In this document: in pieces, positions 1 through 8,112 of the stretch
Position numbering within the stretch: the first letter of the stretch is position 1
Layout of the letters: each line of letters starts with the position of its first letter
Assembly (NCBI GenBank): GCA_963519075.1
Contig: CAUQMH010000010.1
Span: forward strand, 1 to 32,218
DNA: 32,218 nucleotides
Source of the DNA: JABCPE02 sp963519075
Lineage (GTDB): Bacteria; Bacteroidota; Bacteroidia; Flavobacteriales; Weeksellaceae
Direction: 5' to 3'
Program-made: the position numbers and the translations under genes
Notes under the pieces: model-generated
What the model saw: the letters and a program-made list of their open reading frames with translations, nothing else
Databases searched by the model: none
Told to the model about the DNA's origin: nothing

Positions 1-1
1 T

Positions 2-1396
2 GGGCTTTTGATGCTGATTTCTTGGCTTACCAGCAGAGGGAGTAACAATGATAGTTTCTTCATAGGAAACCGCTCTGGAAACTGGAAATTGGTGGCTTTC
101 GGGATGATAGGTTCCACGCTTTCTGGGGTTACTTTCGTGAGTGTGCCAGGGACGGTAGGAACGGATGGTTTCCAGTATCTGCAGATTACTTTCGGATATA
201 TCATCGGTTATATCGTGGTAGCGTACATTCTGCTGCCGATTTATTACAAAATGCACCTCACTTCCATCTATACTTATCTCCAAGAGCGAATGGGCGAAAG
301 TACCTATAAATCAGGGGCAATTATCTTTATCGTTTCTAAACTGGTGGGCGCTACGGCAAGGGTTTATTTAGCAGTAAATATATTGCAGGTGATGATTTTG
401 GACAGCTTGGGTGTTCCGTTTTGGCTTACGACTTTGCTCACTCTTTTGATGATTATCCTTTACACCTACAAAGGCGGTGTGAAAACCATCATTTGGACAG
501 ATACTATCCAGACCACGGCCATGCTTTTAGGATTGGTGGCAACGGTGGTTTATATCCTTCATCATATGAATATCAGCTTCTCCGAAAGTCTCTCGATGAT
601 GAGCGAAAGGGGCTACCTTCGTGTTTTTGATACGAATGTGATGAATGGCAGTTTCTTCGTGAAGCAGATTTTGGCGGGGGCGTTCATTACCATTGCAATG
701 ACGGGGATAGACCAAGATATGATGCAGAAAAACATCTCTGTTTCTAACCTGAAAGACAGCCAGAAAAATATGCTGGTGCTGACTTTTATCCTGCTGGGGA
801 TGATTACTTTATTCCTTTATATGGGCGGAATGCTTCATTTGTTTGCGGAGCAGAAAAACATCACTGCAGTGAAGGACAGGCTGTTTCCTACGGCGGCTCT
901 GGAATATATGTCTCCGCTGATAGGGGTGACTTTCATTATAGGGCTTATTTCGGCTTTTTGTTCTAGTGCTGATGGGGCTATGACGGCACTTACTTCTTCT
1001 ATTTGTATTGATATTTTTGGGATTAAAGATAAGGACTGGGCTCATGCCAAAAAAGAAACTTTCAGAAAGAAAGTACATATTTTGGTGACGATTTCTTTCC
1101 TTATTATGGTGATGGTTTTCAAGTGGATAGATGATGCCTCTATGATTGGGCTTATCCTGAAATTGGCAGGCTTTACTTATGGGCCGCTGCTTGGTTTGTT
1201 TGCTTTTGGGATTTTTACCAAATATAAAGTAAAAGACCATTTGGTGCCATATATCTGCATCATTGCTCCTACGCTTTCTTTCTTGATAGATAAATACCAA
1301 CCGAATATTTTCGGTGAATTTAAAATTGGTTTAGAATTATTGATTATCAATGGGTTGCTGACCTTCATCGGGCTGTGGCTCATTCGAAAGAAATAA
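2..1396 (+). CDS. Sodium:solute symporter (SSS family), 5' end cut off by the window
   Basis: This is a multi-pass inner-membrane transporter that should couple uptake of a small solute to Na+. The reading frame is open to the first base of the window, so the true start and probably the first transmembrane segment lie outside; about 464 codons are visible. The sequence is a chain of hydrophobic helices with the family's early signature (SGVTFVSVPG around residues 40-50, after a short loop rich in N and S). A later SAFCSSADGAMTAL stretch matches the discontinuous helix that lines the Na+ site in this family. It ends in a hydrophobic helix followed by RKK. It is convergent with the fructose-bisphosphatase gene, and the two share a terminator hairpin. 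The substrate cannot be told from sequence: flavobacterial members include sialic-acid, sugar and proline-type carriers. Confident in the family, not in the substrate. Confidence 0.9.
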   Translation, partial: GLLMLISWLTSRGSNNDSFFIGNRSGNWKLVAFGMIGSTLSGVTFVSVPGTVGTDGFQYLQITFGYIIGYIVVAYILLPIYYKMHLTSIYTYLQERMGESTYKSGAIIFIVSKLVGATARVYLAVNILQVMILDSLGVPFWLTTLLTLLMIILYTYKGGVKTIIWTDTIQTTAMLLGLVATVVYILHHMNISFSESLSMMSERGYLRVFDTNVMNGSFFVKQILAGAFITIAMTGIDQDMMQKNISVSNLKDSQKNMLVLTFILLGMITLFLYMGGMLHLFAEQKNITAVKDRLFPTAALEYMSPLIGVTFIIGLISAFCSSADGAMTALTSSICIDIFGIKDKDWAHAKKETFRKKVHILVTISFLIMVMVFKWIDDASMIGLILKLAGFTYGPLLGLFAFGIFTKYKVKDHLVPYICIIAPTLSFLIDKYQPNIFGEFKIGLELLIINGLLTFIGLWLIRKK

Positions 1397-1401
1397 AAAA
1401 T

Positions 1402-1430
1402 AAAAGTTCTACTTTTTGGGTAGAACTTTT
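1402..1430. terminator. Bidirectional intrinsic terminator between convergent genes
   Basis: An 11-bp perfect stem (AAAAGTTCTAC / GTAGAACTTTT) encloses a 7-base T-rich loop, with T-runs on the right and A-runs on the left. It lies 5 bases after the symporter stop and 27 bases beyond the stop of the minus-strand fbp gene, so it can end transcription from both sides. Confidence 0.85.
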
Positions 1431-1457
1431 TATTTTGAATGAACTTTTATCAAAGAA

Positions 1458-2471
1458 TTATTTATGCTTTGCCATAAATTCTTCTGCTTTTTCCACCATT
1501 TCTACACTTCCACAGAAGAAAGGAACTCTCTGGTGTAGTGAGGTAGGTTCTATTTCTAGGATTCTTTCAAAGCCGTTTGTAGCCTTTGCTCCAGCTTGTT
1601 CAGCCAAGAAAGCCATAGGATTGCACTCATAAAGCAGCCTAAGTTTTCCATTTGGAGCGTGGGCATAGGAAGGGTAGATGTAGATACCGCCTTTTATCAT
1701 ATTTCTGTGAAAATCAGCTACTAACGAGCCTATGTATCTAGATGTATAAGGTCTGTTGCCTTCCTCTTCCTGACAATATTTGATGTATTCTTTTACTCCT
1801 TGTGGGAATTTAGCGTAGTTCCCTTCATTGATAGAGTAGATTTTACCTGTTTTAGGGTAAGTCATATTAGGATGAGATAGGAAATAAGTCCCTACTGATG
1901 GGTCTAGCGTAAAGCCATTCACTCCGTTTCCTGTTGTATAAACCAGCATGGTGGATGAGCCATAAATAACATATCCTGCCGCTACCTGATTTACACCTTT
2001 TTGTAAGAAATCTTCTATTTTTACAGGAGTTCCTGCTGGAGTTACCCTTCTGTATATAGAGAAAATAGTTCCCACAGATACATTGACATCTACATTAGAT
2101 GAGCCGTCTAGAGGATCTATCAGCACCACATAGTTGTTCATATGGGCGTTGTTCTCGCTTCCTTTTATCTCTATGAAATCTTCATTTTCTTCTGATGCGA
2201 TACCACACACGATTTCTCTGTGAGAAAGAGCATCTATAAAAATATCATTAGCAAAAACATCCAGCTTCATCTGTTCCTCGCCTTGTACATTTTCGTTGCC
2301 AGCTTTACCAAGAATATCTGCGATTCCAGCCTTGTTTACTTCTCTGTTTACGATTTTAGAGGCTATTTTTATGGAGCTTAATAATCTGGAAAGTTCTCCA
2401 CTTGAAAACTTGAAATCATCCTGTTTATTAATGATAAATTCTCCCAAAGATTGTAGAGTTTGGTCTGTCAT
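1458..2471 (-). CDS. fbp: Fructose-1,6-bisphosphatase class I
   Basis: This cytosolic gluconeogenic enzyme hydrolyses fructose 1,6-bisphosphate to fructose 6-phosphate with divalent metal. At 337 residues it has the normal length for class I FBPase. Visible motifs are the metal-binding Glu pair in ASEEN (about residues 94-95), the signature DPLDGSSN (119-126) followed by VDVNVSVGTIFSIY, and a C-terminal region with YIYPSYAHAPNGKLRLLYECNPMAFLAEQAG, written here in part as GKLRLLYECNP, which carries the substrate-binding Lys/Arg and the late Glu metal ligand. The ATG start gives a family-typical N-terminus. It is transcribed alone, convergent with the symporter and divergent from aspartate kinase across a 128-base gap. 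No TAnnTTTG box in good register was seen for this gene. Confidence 0.96.
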   Translation of the reverse strand: MTDQTLQSLGEFIINKQDDFKFSSGELSRLLSSIKIASKIVNREVNKAGIADILGKAGNENVQGEEQMKLDVFANDIFIDALSHREIVCGIASEENEDFIEIKGSENNAHMNNYVVLIDPLDGSSNVDVNVSVGTIFSIYRRVTPAGTPVKIEDFLQKGVNQVAAGYVIYGSSTMLVYTTGNGVNGFTLDPSVGTYFLSHPNMTYPKTGKIYSINEGNYAKFPQGVKEYIKYCQEEEGNRPYTSRYIGSLVADFHRNMIKGGIYIYPSYAHAPNGKLRLLYECNPMAFLAEQAGAKATNGFERILEIEPTSLHQRVPFFCGSVEMVEKAEEFMAKHK

Positions 2472-2550
2472 AACTTGTTTAATTTAAAAGATTTACAAAA
2501 ATCGTAAATTTATACTGAAAAATATACTTTTTTATATCAATCTTATTTAA

Positions 2551-2558
2551 TACTTTTG
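2551..2558 (+). promoter_or_regulatory. -7 box of a Bacteroidota-type promoter for the aspartate kinase operon
   Basis: TACTTTTG fits TAnnTTTG and lies 41 bases before the ATG of aspartate kinase. The region 20 bases upstream is a run of T without a clear TTG, so only the -7 element is supported. Confidence 0.55.
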
Positions 2559-2599
2559 TAGGTTTGAGTACAAGACTATAACGAATTAAAAAAATCTCG

Positions 2600-3841
2600 A
2601 TGAAGATATTCAAATTTGGAGGAGCTTCTGTGAAAGATGCTGATAGTGTGAAAAATGTGCTCAGAGTGCTTAGTATACAGGGCTTTGAGAGATGTCTGAT
2701 AGTCGTTTCGGCTATGGGAAAGACTACTAATGCACTAGAAAGAGTGGTGGAATTTTATTTCAATAAAAGTGACTATCAGCAGGAAATAGCTAAAATAAAG
2801 GAAGAACATATCCAAATTGCAAAAGGACTTTTTGATGAAAATCACCATGTTTTCAGTGAAATCAAATTGTTTTTTGATGATATAGAATCTTTCCTTAGAA
2901 GGAATAAATCTCCTAATTATAATTTTGTTTATGACCAAGTTGTAACCTGTGGAGAGATGATTTCATCAAAAATATTAAGCGTGTATCTTTCTGATAATGA
3001 GATTGGTAACCAGTGGCTGGATGCTCGGGATTTTATAAAAACTGATACCAACTACCGCGAAGGGCTTGTTAATTGGGAAGAAACAGAGAAAAATATTTCT
3101 CAATTGGATAAAGCTAAAACCTATGTTACTCAGGGGTTTATAGGTTCGGATGAAAATAATTTCACGGTTTCTTTGGGGCGTGAGGGGTCTGACTACTCGG
3201 CGGCGATTTTCGCTTATTGTTTGGATGCCAAGGATATGACAATTTGGAAAGATGTCCCTGGTGTGATGACTGGCGACCCAAGAAAGTTTGAAAATGTAGA
3301 ACTTCTGTCTAATATTTCCTACGAAGAAGCCATAGAAATGGCGTATTATGGGGCATCAGTAATTCACCCGAAAACCCTGCAACCACTGAAACAGAAGAGT
3401 ATTCCGTTTTTTGTGAAGTCTTTCATCAACCCAGAAAAAGCAGGAACGAAAATAGGAATATCAACTGAAAATCAGCTTTTGGAAAGTTATATTCTAAAAG
3501 AAAATCAGCTTCTTATGCGCATCGCGACACGAGATTTTTCGTTCATAGCAGAAGATCATATTAGTTTTATTTTCAGAGAGTTAGCAAAAAGGAATATTAA
3601 GGTTTCTCTGATGCAGAACTCGGCGATATCTCTGGCACTTTGTTTAGAGGATAAATTTAATAATGTAGATGAATTGGAGGCAGAACTGGAGCAGGATTTT
3701 AATACTGAAATAGTGAAAAATGTGTCTCTATTCACGATAAGAAATGCAAGGTTAGAAAATTTGGATAAGCTGTATGAAGGTAAAAATGTTCTTTTGGAGC
3801 AGATTACCAAAACTACGGTACAAATGATAATAAATGGATAA
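2600..3841 (+). CDS. lysC: Aspartate kinase (monofunctional)
   Basis: This enzyme phosphorylates L-aspartate to aspartyl-4-phosphate, the first step toward lysine/diaminopimelate, threonine and methionine. The protein is 413 residues. The kinase domain opens with KFGGASVKD (residues 5-13), where the common KFGGTSV has Ala in place of Thr. The substrate/ATP region VSLGREGSDYSAA lies near residue 190, followed by IWKDVPGVMTGDPR near 215 and AYYGASVIHPKTLQPL near 250. The C-terminal third (about 300-413) looks like the paired ACT regulatory domains, suggesting feedback control by an amino acid. The gene overlaps the next one by 8 bases, so the two are probably translationally coupled. Which end-product inhibits it is not visible. 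Confidence 0.94.
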   Translation: MKIFKFGGASVKDADSVKNVLRVLSIQGFERCLIVVSAMGKTTNALERVVEFYFNKSDYQQEIAKIKEEHIQIAKGLFDENHHVFSEIKLFFDDIESFLRRNKSPNYNFVYDQVVTCGEMISSKILSVYLSDNEIGNQWLDARDFIKTDTNYREGLVNWEETEKNISQLDKAKTYVTQGFIGSDENNFTVSLGREGSDYSAAIFAYCLDAKDMTIWKDVPGVMTGDPRKFENVELLSNISYEEAIEMAYYGASVIHPKTLQPLKQKSIPFFVKSFINPEKAGTKIGISTENQLLESYILKENQLLMRIATRDFSFIAEDHISFIFRELAKRNIKVSLMQNSAISLALCLEDKFNNVDELEAELEQDFNTEIVKNVSLFTIRNARLENLDKLYEGKNVLLEQITKTTVQMIING

Positions 3842-5678
3842 TAAAGATATGAGTCTTATTTCTAAAAAAGATTTGATGACAGCCTCTGGATTGGATAAAT
3901 TCGGGATTTTCGCAAGTCCTGCCGTTTCGGCTGTTATGAAATTTGCAAAGATAAATAAAGTGAATGCTCTTTATGATAAAGTTAAAAATTATGAAGGGCA
4001 GGACTTTTTCAATAAATTGCTAGAGGAACTGAATGTCAAATATTTAGCTTTTCAAGAAGATTTGGCTAAAATTCCAAAAACAGGACCTTTTATATTGGTG
4101 GCAAATCACCCGCTGGGGGCTTTGGATGGCGTGATAATGTGTAAAATTTTATCAGAAATCCGTCCTGATTTTAAGGTGATGGGAAATTTCCTTTTGACAA
4201 AGATAGAACCGATGGCTCCGTATGTGATTTCTGTAAATCCATTTGAGGGAAGAAAAGAAGCATATAACAGTATGTCTGGGATGAGAGAGGCGCTGCGACA
4301 TCTGAGCGAGGGGCATTGTCTTGGGATTTTTCCTGCGGGAGAGGTTTCTAATAAGAATAATGAGTTCCATGAAATTTTGGACAAAGAATGGGAAAATCCA
4401 GCTTTGAAATTGATAAAAAAAGCAAATGTTCCTGTGGTTCCGATGTATTTTCATGCGAAGAATAGCAAGTTTTTTTATTCAGCTTCCAAAATTCATCCAG
4501 ATTTGCAGACGCTTTTGCTTCCTTCTGAAATGGTGAACAAAAGGGAAAAGCCTATAAAAATAAGAATAGGAAGACCTGTAAGCCCTAAAGTGTTATCAGA
4601 TTATGAAACTACCAAAGAGCTGGAAAACTTTTTGAGAAGAAAAGTCTATATGATGAAGTCTTATTTTGAAGACCGAAAATCTGTAGCAGAATTCTTGAAA
4701 GTAAAAAACCTAAATGTCACTCCTAAAAAAGAAGAAGTAGTAGAAAACATCATTGATGAAACGCCTTTGGAGGATATCTTACAAGATATAGAAAACCTTA
4801 AGAAAAAGGAGGGAAAGGTATTGTTTTCGAATAATAATTATGATGTGTTTTTTACAACATTTGATGAAATTCCTTCCATGATGCGCGAAATTGGTCGTCA
4901 GAGAGAATTGACCTTTAGAGCTGTAGGAGAGGGGACAAATCTTCCTTTTGACTTGGATGAGTATGACAAACACTATCATCACCTTATTCTTTGGGATAAT
5001 TCTGACCAAAAAATCGTAGGGGCTTATAGAATGGCGCTGGGAGCAGAAGTGATGAAAAAGCACGGAATAAAAGGGTTTTATACCAATTCATTATTTGATT
5101 TTGATCAGGAATTGCATCCTTTCTTCAATAAAGTTATAGAAATGGGGCGTGCTTATATTTCTATGGAATATCAGCAGAAGCCTTTGCCACTGTTCCTTTT
5201 ATGGAGAGGAATTGTCCATGTTTGTCTGAGAAATCCAAACCATAAATTCTTGATGGGAGGAGTGAGTATCAGTAGTAGATTTTCGGATTTTTCTAAATCA
5301 TTGATGATAGAATTTATGCGTTCCAATTATTTCGATCCAGCAGTAGCACAGCATGTTCACCCTAAAAATGACTACAAGGTGCATCTCAGTGAGCGGGATA
5401 AAAACCTTTTCTTTGAGGATTTGGACAATGATTTGAACAAATTTGATAAATTGATAGATGATTTTGAGCCAGAAATGCGTATGCCTGTGCTGATAAAAAA
5501 ATATATTAAGCAAAATGCAAAGGTTGTTGCATTCAATGTGGATCCTAATTTTAATGATGCTATAGATGGTCTTATGTATATCAGAATCAGGGATTTACCT
5601 GAAGATACCATTAAGCCTGTTTTGGAAGAAATAAGTGATCAGTTAAAAGAATTTGAAGAAAAAAATAAAAATAATTAA
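3834..5678 (+). CDS. olsF: Bifunctional acyltransferase: N-terminal PlsC-like plus C-terminal GNAT (OlsF-like, ornithine/aminolipid synthesis)
   Basis: The 614-residue protein has two acyltransferase domains. The first (about residues 25-290) is a glycerolipid-type PlsC domain with VANHPLGALDG (90-99) and FPAGEVSN near 165, corresponding to the catalytic His/Asp block and the FPEG-type block. The His-Asp spacing is H-x5-D (H92, D98) rather than the classical H-x4-D. After a charged linker, the second domain (about 335-560) resembles the hemolysin/OlsB GNAT family (RELTFRAVGEGT, IVGAYRMALG, EMGRAYIS, MGGVSISSRFS). In the OlsF proteins of Serratia and Flavobacterium johnsoniae, the C-terminal domain N-acylates ornithine and the N-terminal domain adds the second acyl chain. 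By architecture this protein should make an ornithine or related aminolipid for the envelope. The amino-acid substrate (ornithine, glycine, other) is inference. An alternative start lies five codons downstream (ATG at 3849). Confidence 0.8.
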   Translation: MDNKDMSLISKKDLMTASGLDKFGIFASPAVSAVMKFAKINKVNALYDKVKNYEGQDFFNKLLEELNVKYLAFQEDLAKIPKTGPFILVANHPLGALDGVIMCKILSEIRPDFKVMGNFLLTKIEPMAPYVISVNPFEGRKEAYNSMSGMREALRHLSEGHCLGIFPAGEVSNKNNEFHEILDKEWENPALKLIKKANVPVVPMYFHAKNSKFFYSASKIHPDLQTLLLPSEMVNKREKPIKIRIGRPVSPKVLSDYETTKELENFLRRKVYMMKSYFEDRKSVAEFLKVKNLNVTPKKEEVVENIIDETPLEDILQDIENLKKKEGKVLFSNNNYDVFFTTFDEIPSMMREIGRQRELTFRAVGEGTNLPFDLDEYDKHYHHLILWDNSDQKIVGAYRMALGAEVMKKHGIKGFYTNSLFDFDQELHPFFNKVIEMGRAYISMEYQQKPLPLFLLWRGIVHVCLRNPNHKFLMGGVSISSRFSDFSKSLMIEFMRSNYFDPAVAQHVHPKNDYKVHLSERDKNLFFEDLDNDLNKFDKLIDDFEPEMRMPVLIKKYIKQNAKVVAFNVDPNFNDAIDGLMYIRIRDLPEDTIKPVLEEISDQLKEFEEKNKNN

Positions 5679-5685
5679 AATAAAT

Positions 5686-5715
5686 TTGTTTTTATAAAAA
5701 AAAGATGTATCTTTG
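5686..5715 (+). promoter_or_regulatory. Promoter of tRNA-Phe
   Basis: A TTG at 5686-5688 (in AATTTG) is followed after 19 bases by TATCTTTG at 5708-5715, a full match to the Bacteroidota TTG / TAnnTTTG promoter. The tRNA begins 38 bases downstream, leaving a short 5' leader for processing. Confidence 0.8.
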
Positions 5716-5752
5716 CATCGCTTTAATCAATAACGGAGAAGCAAATAAAAAT

Positions 5753-5825
<73 letters not shown>

Positions 5826-5828
5826 CAT

Positions 5829-5865
5829 AAGACTTCTGAAATTTCAGAAGTCTTTTTGTTTTTTT
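5829..5865 (+). terminator. Intrinsic terminator of tRNA-Phe
   Basis: A perfect 26-base palindrome (AAGACTTCTGAAA / TTTCAGAAGTCTT) is followed by a T-rich tail. It starts 4 bases after the tRNA. Confidence 0.9.
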
Positions 5866-5900
5866 AAAAAAGAATAATCCAGTCTTTAAAAAGGCAGGAC

Positions 5901-6980
5901 TTATTTTATTTCAAAAATTTTACTTTCTTCTGTGATGTTTTTTATGACATTTTCGGTGCGTTCTTTGTGAGTGTCTGTGATGAAAATTTGGCCAAAATGC
6001 TCTTTGTTTACTAGTTTTACTAGCTGATGTACTCTGGAATCATCTAGTTTGTCAAAAATATCATCAAGGAGCAATATAGGGGTTTTTCCAGTGAGTTTTT
6101 TTAGTAAATTCATTTGGGATAGTTTTAGGGCGATTAAAAACGATTTTTGCTGCCCTTGTGAGCCTATTTTCTTTATTAGTTGTCCATTCATTTCGAATAG
6201 TAAATCATCCTTGTGAATGCCTTTGGAAGAGTAAGTCAGGATTCTGTCTTTTTCCAAATTTTCTGTAAGTAAAATTCTGAAATCTTGCTCTAAATCAGAC
6301 TGATATGAAATAAGAACTTCCTCTTTTTGATTAGAAATTATAGCATAATATTCCTGTAAAATAGGAATGATTTCATGGATGAATTTCTTTCTTTTTTCAA
6401 AAATAATTTGACCATATTTTATCAAAGGTTCATCATAGATTTCTAGGCTGTCTGCATCGAAAGTCCGTGATTTTTGGAAATTTTTGAGAAGAGCATTTCT
6501 CTGCTGAAGCGTTTTTTGATAATGAATAAGGCTGAAAAGATACTCGCGGTCGGTCTGAGAAATCATGGCATCCATAAATTTTCTTCTGCTTTCGGAGCTG
6601 TCCGAAATGAGATTTTGATCATATGGCGAAATCATTACGGAAGGCAAATATCCTATGTGGTCGGCTATTTTAGAATAGTTTTTATCATTTTTTTTGATGA
6701 TTTTTCTGCTCTCTTTGTTTTGGATTATTTTCAGAATATCTTCTTTATTTTCATTGGAAATAAGGGCTTCTATGGAGAAAAAATCTTCATTTTCGGTAAT
6801 GTTATTTAGGTCAGAATTTCCTAAAAAACTTTTCCCAACAGAGAGATAATGAAGCGCGTCCAAAATGTTGGTTTTCCCTGCGCCATTGTCTCCCACTAGA
6901 CAGTTGATTTGAGGAGAAAATTCTATGAATCGAGATGAATGATTTTTGAAATTCTGAAGAGTTAAATTCTTAATAAACAT
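5901..6980 (-). CDS. recF: DNA replication and repair protein RecF
   Basis: This SMC-like ATPase binds gapped DNA at single-/double-strand junctions and, with RecO and RecR, helps load RecA. The 359 residues are the normal length. The N-terminus MFIKNLTLQNFKNH is typical of RecF. Walker A is GDNGAGKTN (residues 30-38). The ABC-type signature region GSQGQQKSFLIALKLSQ lies near 272, and Walker B with the D-loop, ILLLDDIFDKLD, near 308. It stands alone on the minus strand, convergent with tRNA-Phe, away from the dnaA-dnaN-recF order of many bacteria. A TACCTTTG box lies 18-25 bases upstream of the start. Confidence 0.96.
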   Translation of the reverse strand: MFIKNLTLQNFKNHSSRFIEFSPQINCLVGDNGAGKTNILDALHYLSVGKSFLGNSDLNNITENEDFFSIEALISNENKEDILKIIQNKESRKIIKKNDKNYSKIADHIGYLPSVMISPYDQNLISDSSESRRKFMDAMISQTDREYLFSLIHYQKTLQQRNALLKNFQKSRTFDADSLEIYDEPLIKYGQIIFEKRKKFIHEIIPILQEYYAIISNQKEEVLISYQSDLEQDFRILLTENLEKDRILTYSSKGIHKDDLLFEMNGQLIKKIGSQGQQKSFLIALKLSQMNLLKKLTGKTPILLLDDIFDKLDDSRVHQLVKLVNKEHFGQIFITDTHKERTENVIKNITEESKIFEIK

Positions 6981-6997
6981 AAAACCAAATTAGTCTC

Positions 6998-7005
6998 CAA
7001 AGGTA
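6998..7005 (-). promoter_or_regulatory. -7 box for recF
   Basis: On the minus strand this reads TACCTTTG, matching TAnnTTTG, and ends 17 bases before the recF ATG. No good TTG was seen at the expected -33 spacing. Confidence 0.6.
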
Positions 7006-7046
7006 AGAAATAAACCTAAACAGAAAGGAGATTTTTGATGTTTTTC

Positions 7047-7077
7047 TTGATATTTCGGCATAAAAATGCTACATTTG
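7047..7077 (+). promoter_or_regulatory. Promoter of an intergenic RNA
   Basis: TTG at 7047-7049 and TACATTTG at 7070-7077 are separated by 20 bases, a full match to the flavobacterial promoter. No coding sequence starts within the following 270 bases. Confidence 0.75.
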
Positions 7078-7082
7078 CATAT

Positions 7083-7297
7083 GTTTAGTTGGTAGTTATT
7101 GGTTCACGGCGGTTCATTGGTTTTTCTAAAAAAGTTTGTCATAATAGAAAACTGCTTGCCAATAACTTACAACAAACGATTCTGAGAATATTACTTATTG
7201 TTTTGATTGAGAATTTTCTTAAAAACTAAAACAAAAAATATCATATTATTTCAATATTTTACTTACCTTGCCATAATTTTGTGGCAAGGTTTTTTTT
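7083..7297 (+). ncRNA. Candidate structured non-coding RNA (about 215 nt), or a terminated leader of the next gene
   Basis: This fills most of the 374-base gap between recF and the DUF4197 gene. It has a strong promoter just upstream and ends in an intrinsic terminator, with no credible ORF between. A 15-base arm (7088-7102, GTTGGTAGTTATTGG) is complementary at 13 of 15 positions to 7159-7173 (CCAATAACTTACAAC). Within that, TTTTCT (7122-7127) pairs with AGAAAA (7146-7151), giving an interrupted rod. GTTTAGTT at the 5' end can also pair with AACTAAAAC at 7226-7234. Size and rod-like folding are reminiscent of 6S RNA, but I recognise no family signature. The alternative is an attenuated 5' leader of the downstream lipoprotein gene. 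Confidence 0.55.
7266..7297 (+). terminator. Intrinsic terminator of the intergenic RNA
   Basis: An 8-bp perfect stem (CCTTGCCA / TGGCAAGG) with an 8-base loop is followed by eight T. It lies 58 bases before the DUF4197 ATG. Confidence 0.88.
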
Positions 7298-7354
7298 GAA
7301 AAAATAAATTTTTGGCAAGAATTTTGTCATTTTTCAACATTTAAATGTAATTTT

Positions 7355-8021
7355 ATGAAAGTAAAAACAGTAATAATCACTTCGGTGGTAGCAGCAACGG
7401 TGGGAGTGGCAGCAGTGCAGTCCTGCACAGCGATAGCTACATCAGCCATAGGAGTAGCAGTTATCAAAAGAGTTTTATTGGGCGGAGTTTCCAAAGGCGT
7501 GAAGGTTTTGAAGAATAAAAACGAATTTCTCCAAAGTCCATTGATTGACAGTGCTATGCCTTCTGGTTTGAAAAAAATGAACAGCGTTTTGGGAAAAATT
7601 TCTCCAGATTTGGTTAAAAAAGAAAAAGAATATATAGCAGAAACAGCCTCTTTTACAGCTACGATAGCAGAACCTATTTTGGTAGATGCGGTGAACAGCC
7701 TTACTAGTGATGATGTGGCTCGTATCATGCAGGGAGAAGCTGGAACAGCAACACAGATTTTGAGGGAAAAGACTTATCATAAGTTGGTCTCTGCATTTAC
7801 TCCAAAATGTAGATGAAAAACTAAATGAATTTGGGATAGTGAGAGCCATCAATAATGTAACAAGTGCGAACTCTATGCTCGGCTCACTCCTTGGTAATGA
7901 GGGCGGTGGTACGACCAGCAATTCCCTGAGTCAGTATGCTACGGAACAGATGGTGACAGGGCTTTTTTATATCATTCAAGATTATGAAAAGGAAAACAGC
8001 CAGCAGTTTTTAGGAAAATAA
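7355..8021 (+). pseudogene. DUF4197 lipoprotein gene, frameshifted near codon 151
   Basis: The first frame gives 153 residues beginning MKVKTVIITSVVAA with lipobox AVQSC (Cys24), then the DUF4197 body (PSGLKKMNSVLG, GEAGTATQILREKTYHKLVSAFTPK), and stops at 7814-7816. The rest of the family sequence continues in the +1 frame: from about 7806 it reads NVDEKLNEFGIV, then RAINNVTSANSM and the conserved C-terminus QYATEQMVTGLFYIIQDYEKEN, ending at 8021. Joined, the product is about 221 residues, the usual DUF4197 length. The break is in CCAAAATG at 7802-7809: one fewer A would restore a continuous frame. It may be a real recent mutation, a homopolymer sequencing error, or less likely a recoding site. 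The function of DUF4197 is unknown; members are exported. Confidence 0.85.
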
Positions 8022-8026
8022 AAATT

Positions 8027-8056
8027 AAAAGCACGATTTGTTCGTGCTTTTCTCGT
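8027..8056 (+). terminator. Intrinsic terminator after the DUF4197 gene
   Basis: A stem of AAAAGCACGA with TCGTGCTTTT and a 5-base loop (8027-8051), followed by T-rich sequence. It starts 5 bases after the stop codon. Confidence 0.85.
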
Positions 8057-8112
8057 TTTTAATAAGAAAAAGTGTATTTTTACCCAGAGAAATTATAAAC
8101 TTTATTTTTAAA

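Noticed and set aside
2490..2508. Inverted repeat ATTTAC / GTAAAT upstream of fbp as an operator
   Set aside because: Only 6 bp in very AT-rich sequence, with no promoter box in register. Chance is an adequate explanation.
5880..5925. Short AGTC / GACT hairpin as a recF terminator
   Set aside because: A stem of only four base pairs with a long loop. Not convincing as an intrinsic terminator.
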